From: CAYXNZ01 sp964553705
GTDB lineage: Bacteria; Patescibacteriota; Patescibacteriia; Patescibacteriales; GWC2-42-12
Assembly (NCBI GenBank): GCA_964553705.1
Contig: CAZKKV010000016.1
Coordinates: 1-20,886, forward strand
Reading direction: 5' to 3'
DNA: 20,886 nt
Shown here: positions 20,324 to 20,886 of the stretch, one piece after another
Numbering within the stretch: the stretch's first letter is position 1
How the letters are laid out: every line of letters begins with the position of its first letter
Notes under the pieces: generated by a model
Databases searched by the model: none
What the model was told of the DNA's origin: nothing
Seen by the model: only the letters and a program-made list of their open reading frames with translations
Translations under genes and position numbers: made by a program

Positions 20324-20649
20324 TCTTCCTCACCTCTCTTTCCAACATCTTTACAAGAAACTTTCCTACAATATTTTTTAAAATGATAAATAAGAAAAAG
20401 AGTAAGAAAAAACCCCGCACCAGTAAAAAGACCTATGGCGACATACAAGAGGTCAATTACTCTTGGTCCAACCAAGATGTCAAGAAAAATCATTATGGTT
20501 AAAATCGCCAGTAGAGAGAAAAAACAACGAAAAATAAAACGATCTTTTTGTCTGTCTATCAATAATTCTATCATGAATCCAGCAAGAAAACCTGTTGCAA
20601 GAGCCACAAACCATCCTGCTATGTTGCAAAATAATCCAGCAAAATTCAT
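20314..20649 (-). CDS. Small three-helix membrane protein (family 1)
   Basis: A 111-residue protein with three membrane segments (about 9-30, 38-60, 67-89) and a basic, Cys-containing tail (KKYCRKVSCKDVGKRGEEEWR, positions about 91-111). It resembles the 19201-19557 product. It has a strong SD (GGGGAGGG, about ten bases before ATG 20649) and a good promoter (20710-20738). First gene of cassette 1; the recombinase gene ends about 100 bases upstream on the same strand. Confidence 0.75.
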   Translation of the reverse strand: MNFAGLFCNIAGWFVALATGFLAGFMIELLIDRQKDRFIFRCFFSLLAILTIMIFLDILVGPRVIDLLYVAIGLFTGAGFFLTLFLIYHFKKYCRKVSCKDVGKRGEEEWR

Positions 20650-20709
20650 TTTTCATTCCCTCCCCTTTTATAATTTTTTAATTTTTAATGTTCATTTTAA
20701 AATTATTAA

Positions 20710-20738
20710 ATATTAACAAGACAACGACTTTTTGTCAA
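20710..20738 (-). promoter_or_regulatory. Promoter of membrane cassette 1
   Basis: TTGACA (20738-20733), 17 bases, TAATAT (20715-20710) on the minus strand, just after the recombinase stop. Confidence 0.75.
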
Positions 20739-20747
20739 TATAGATGA

Positions 20748-20886
20748 TTATTTTCTTTTCTTACCGTGAAATGCTTTGTGGACATCACGCAACTGTTGAT
20801 CAGTAATATGAGTATAGACTTGTGTGGTGGTAATTGATGAATGACCAAGCATCGCTTGCACGCTCCTGATATCCGCCCCGCCCATC
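20748..20886 (-). CDS. Tyrosine recombinase, C-terminal end (partial)
   Basis: The minus strand enters the window coding and reads MGGADIRSVQAMLGHSSITT, then TQVYTHITDQQLRDVHKAFH and a GKKRK end before TAA. LGHSS carries a catalytic His and TQVYTH the catalytic Tyr of XerC/XerD-type recombinases. The core and N-terminal domains lie outside the window. It could be a housekeeping Xer protein or an element integrase; its closeness to the tRNA-Arg fragment and repeated cassettes keeps the second option open. Confidence 0.9.
   Translation of the reverse strand, partial: MGGADIRSVQAMLGHSSITTTQVYTHITDQQLRDVHKAFHGKKRK

Noticed and set aside
1..20886. CRISPR array or insertion sequence
   Set aside because: No regularly spaced repeats and no transposase reading frame were seen.

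Overview
The window looks like a chromosomal segment of an AT-rich bacterium of the Candidate Phyla Radiation (Patescibacteria). The reasons are the compact rpsF-ssb-rpsR block, housekeeping genes with no visible Shine-Dalgarno (SD) motif, a CxxC zinc-ribbon mini-protein, a YibE/F-like protein, a two-ATP-grasp fusion, and an anchored protein with the Cys-rich GPAGYSWCEAKQKC segment. This placement is inferred from protein style; no 16S gene is present.

Layout: 27-1351 (minus) is rpsF-ssb-rpsR, preceded by a leader with a terminator/antiterminator architecture. 1583-2770 (plus) is a THUMP-type RNA methyltransferase broken by an in-frame TAA. 2785-3365 (minus) is a GC-rich, highly structured transcript with two tiny SD-preceded ORFs and a strong terminator. 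3527-3800 is a small frameshifted gene. 3897-4979 is ychF. 5371-5592 is a phage-type small gene with an amber codon. 5674-5993 (minus) is a candidate structured ncRNA with its own promoter and terminator. 6062-8940 holds an anchored protein, a MATE transporter and an XRE/DUF2178-type pair with an operator. 9187-11430 holds an acidic wHTH protein (probably leaderless), a nonsense-interrupted ICMT-like methyltransferase and a YibE/F-like protein. 11596-12228 holds a zinc ribbon and a cold-shock protein. 12322-15323 holds a YkgJ-like protein and the two-ATP-grasp ligase. 15612-17018 is an SPFH lipoprotein gene flanked by 72-bp direct repeats. 17027-18640 holds an alpha/beta hydrolase, tRNA-His, a small methyltransferase and tRNA-Arg. 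18772-20738 is a tandem array of five small three-helix membrane proteins in repeated promoter/gene/terminator cassettes. The right edge is the C-terminus of a tyrosine recombinase.

Two gene populations stand out. Housekeeping genes have no SD and are intact, apart from the methyltransferases. Accessory genes (3800, 5592, 16721, and the membrane array) have strong GGAGG-type SDs; several also have consensus TTGACA promoters and strong terminators, and two are disabled by mutation. The likeliest undescribed systems are the two structured minus-strand RNAs near 3.0 and 5.8 kb and the membrane-protein cassette array. In both RNA loci the strand is supported by G-U pairs that would be A-C mismatches on the other strand.
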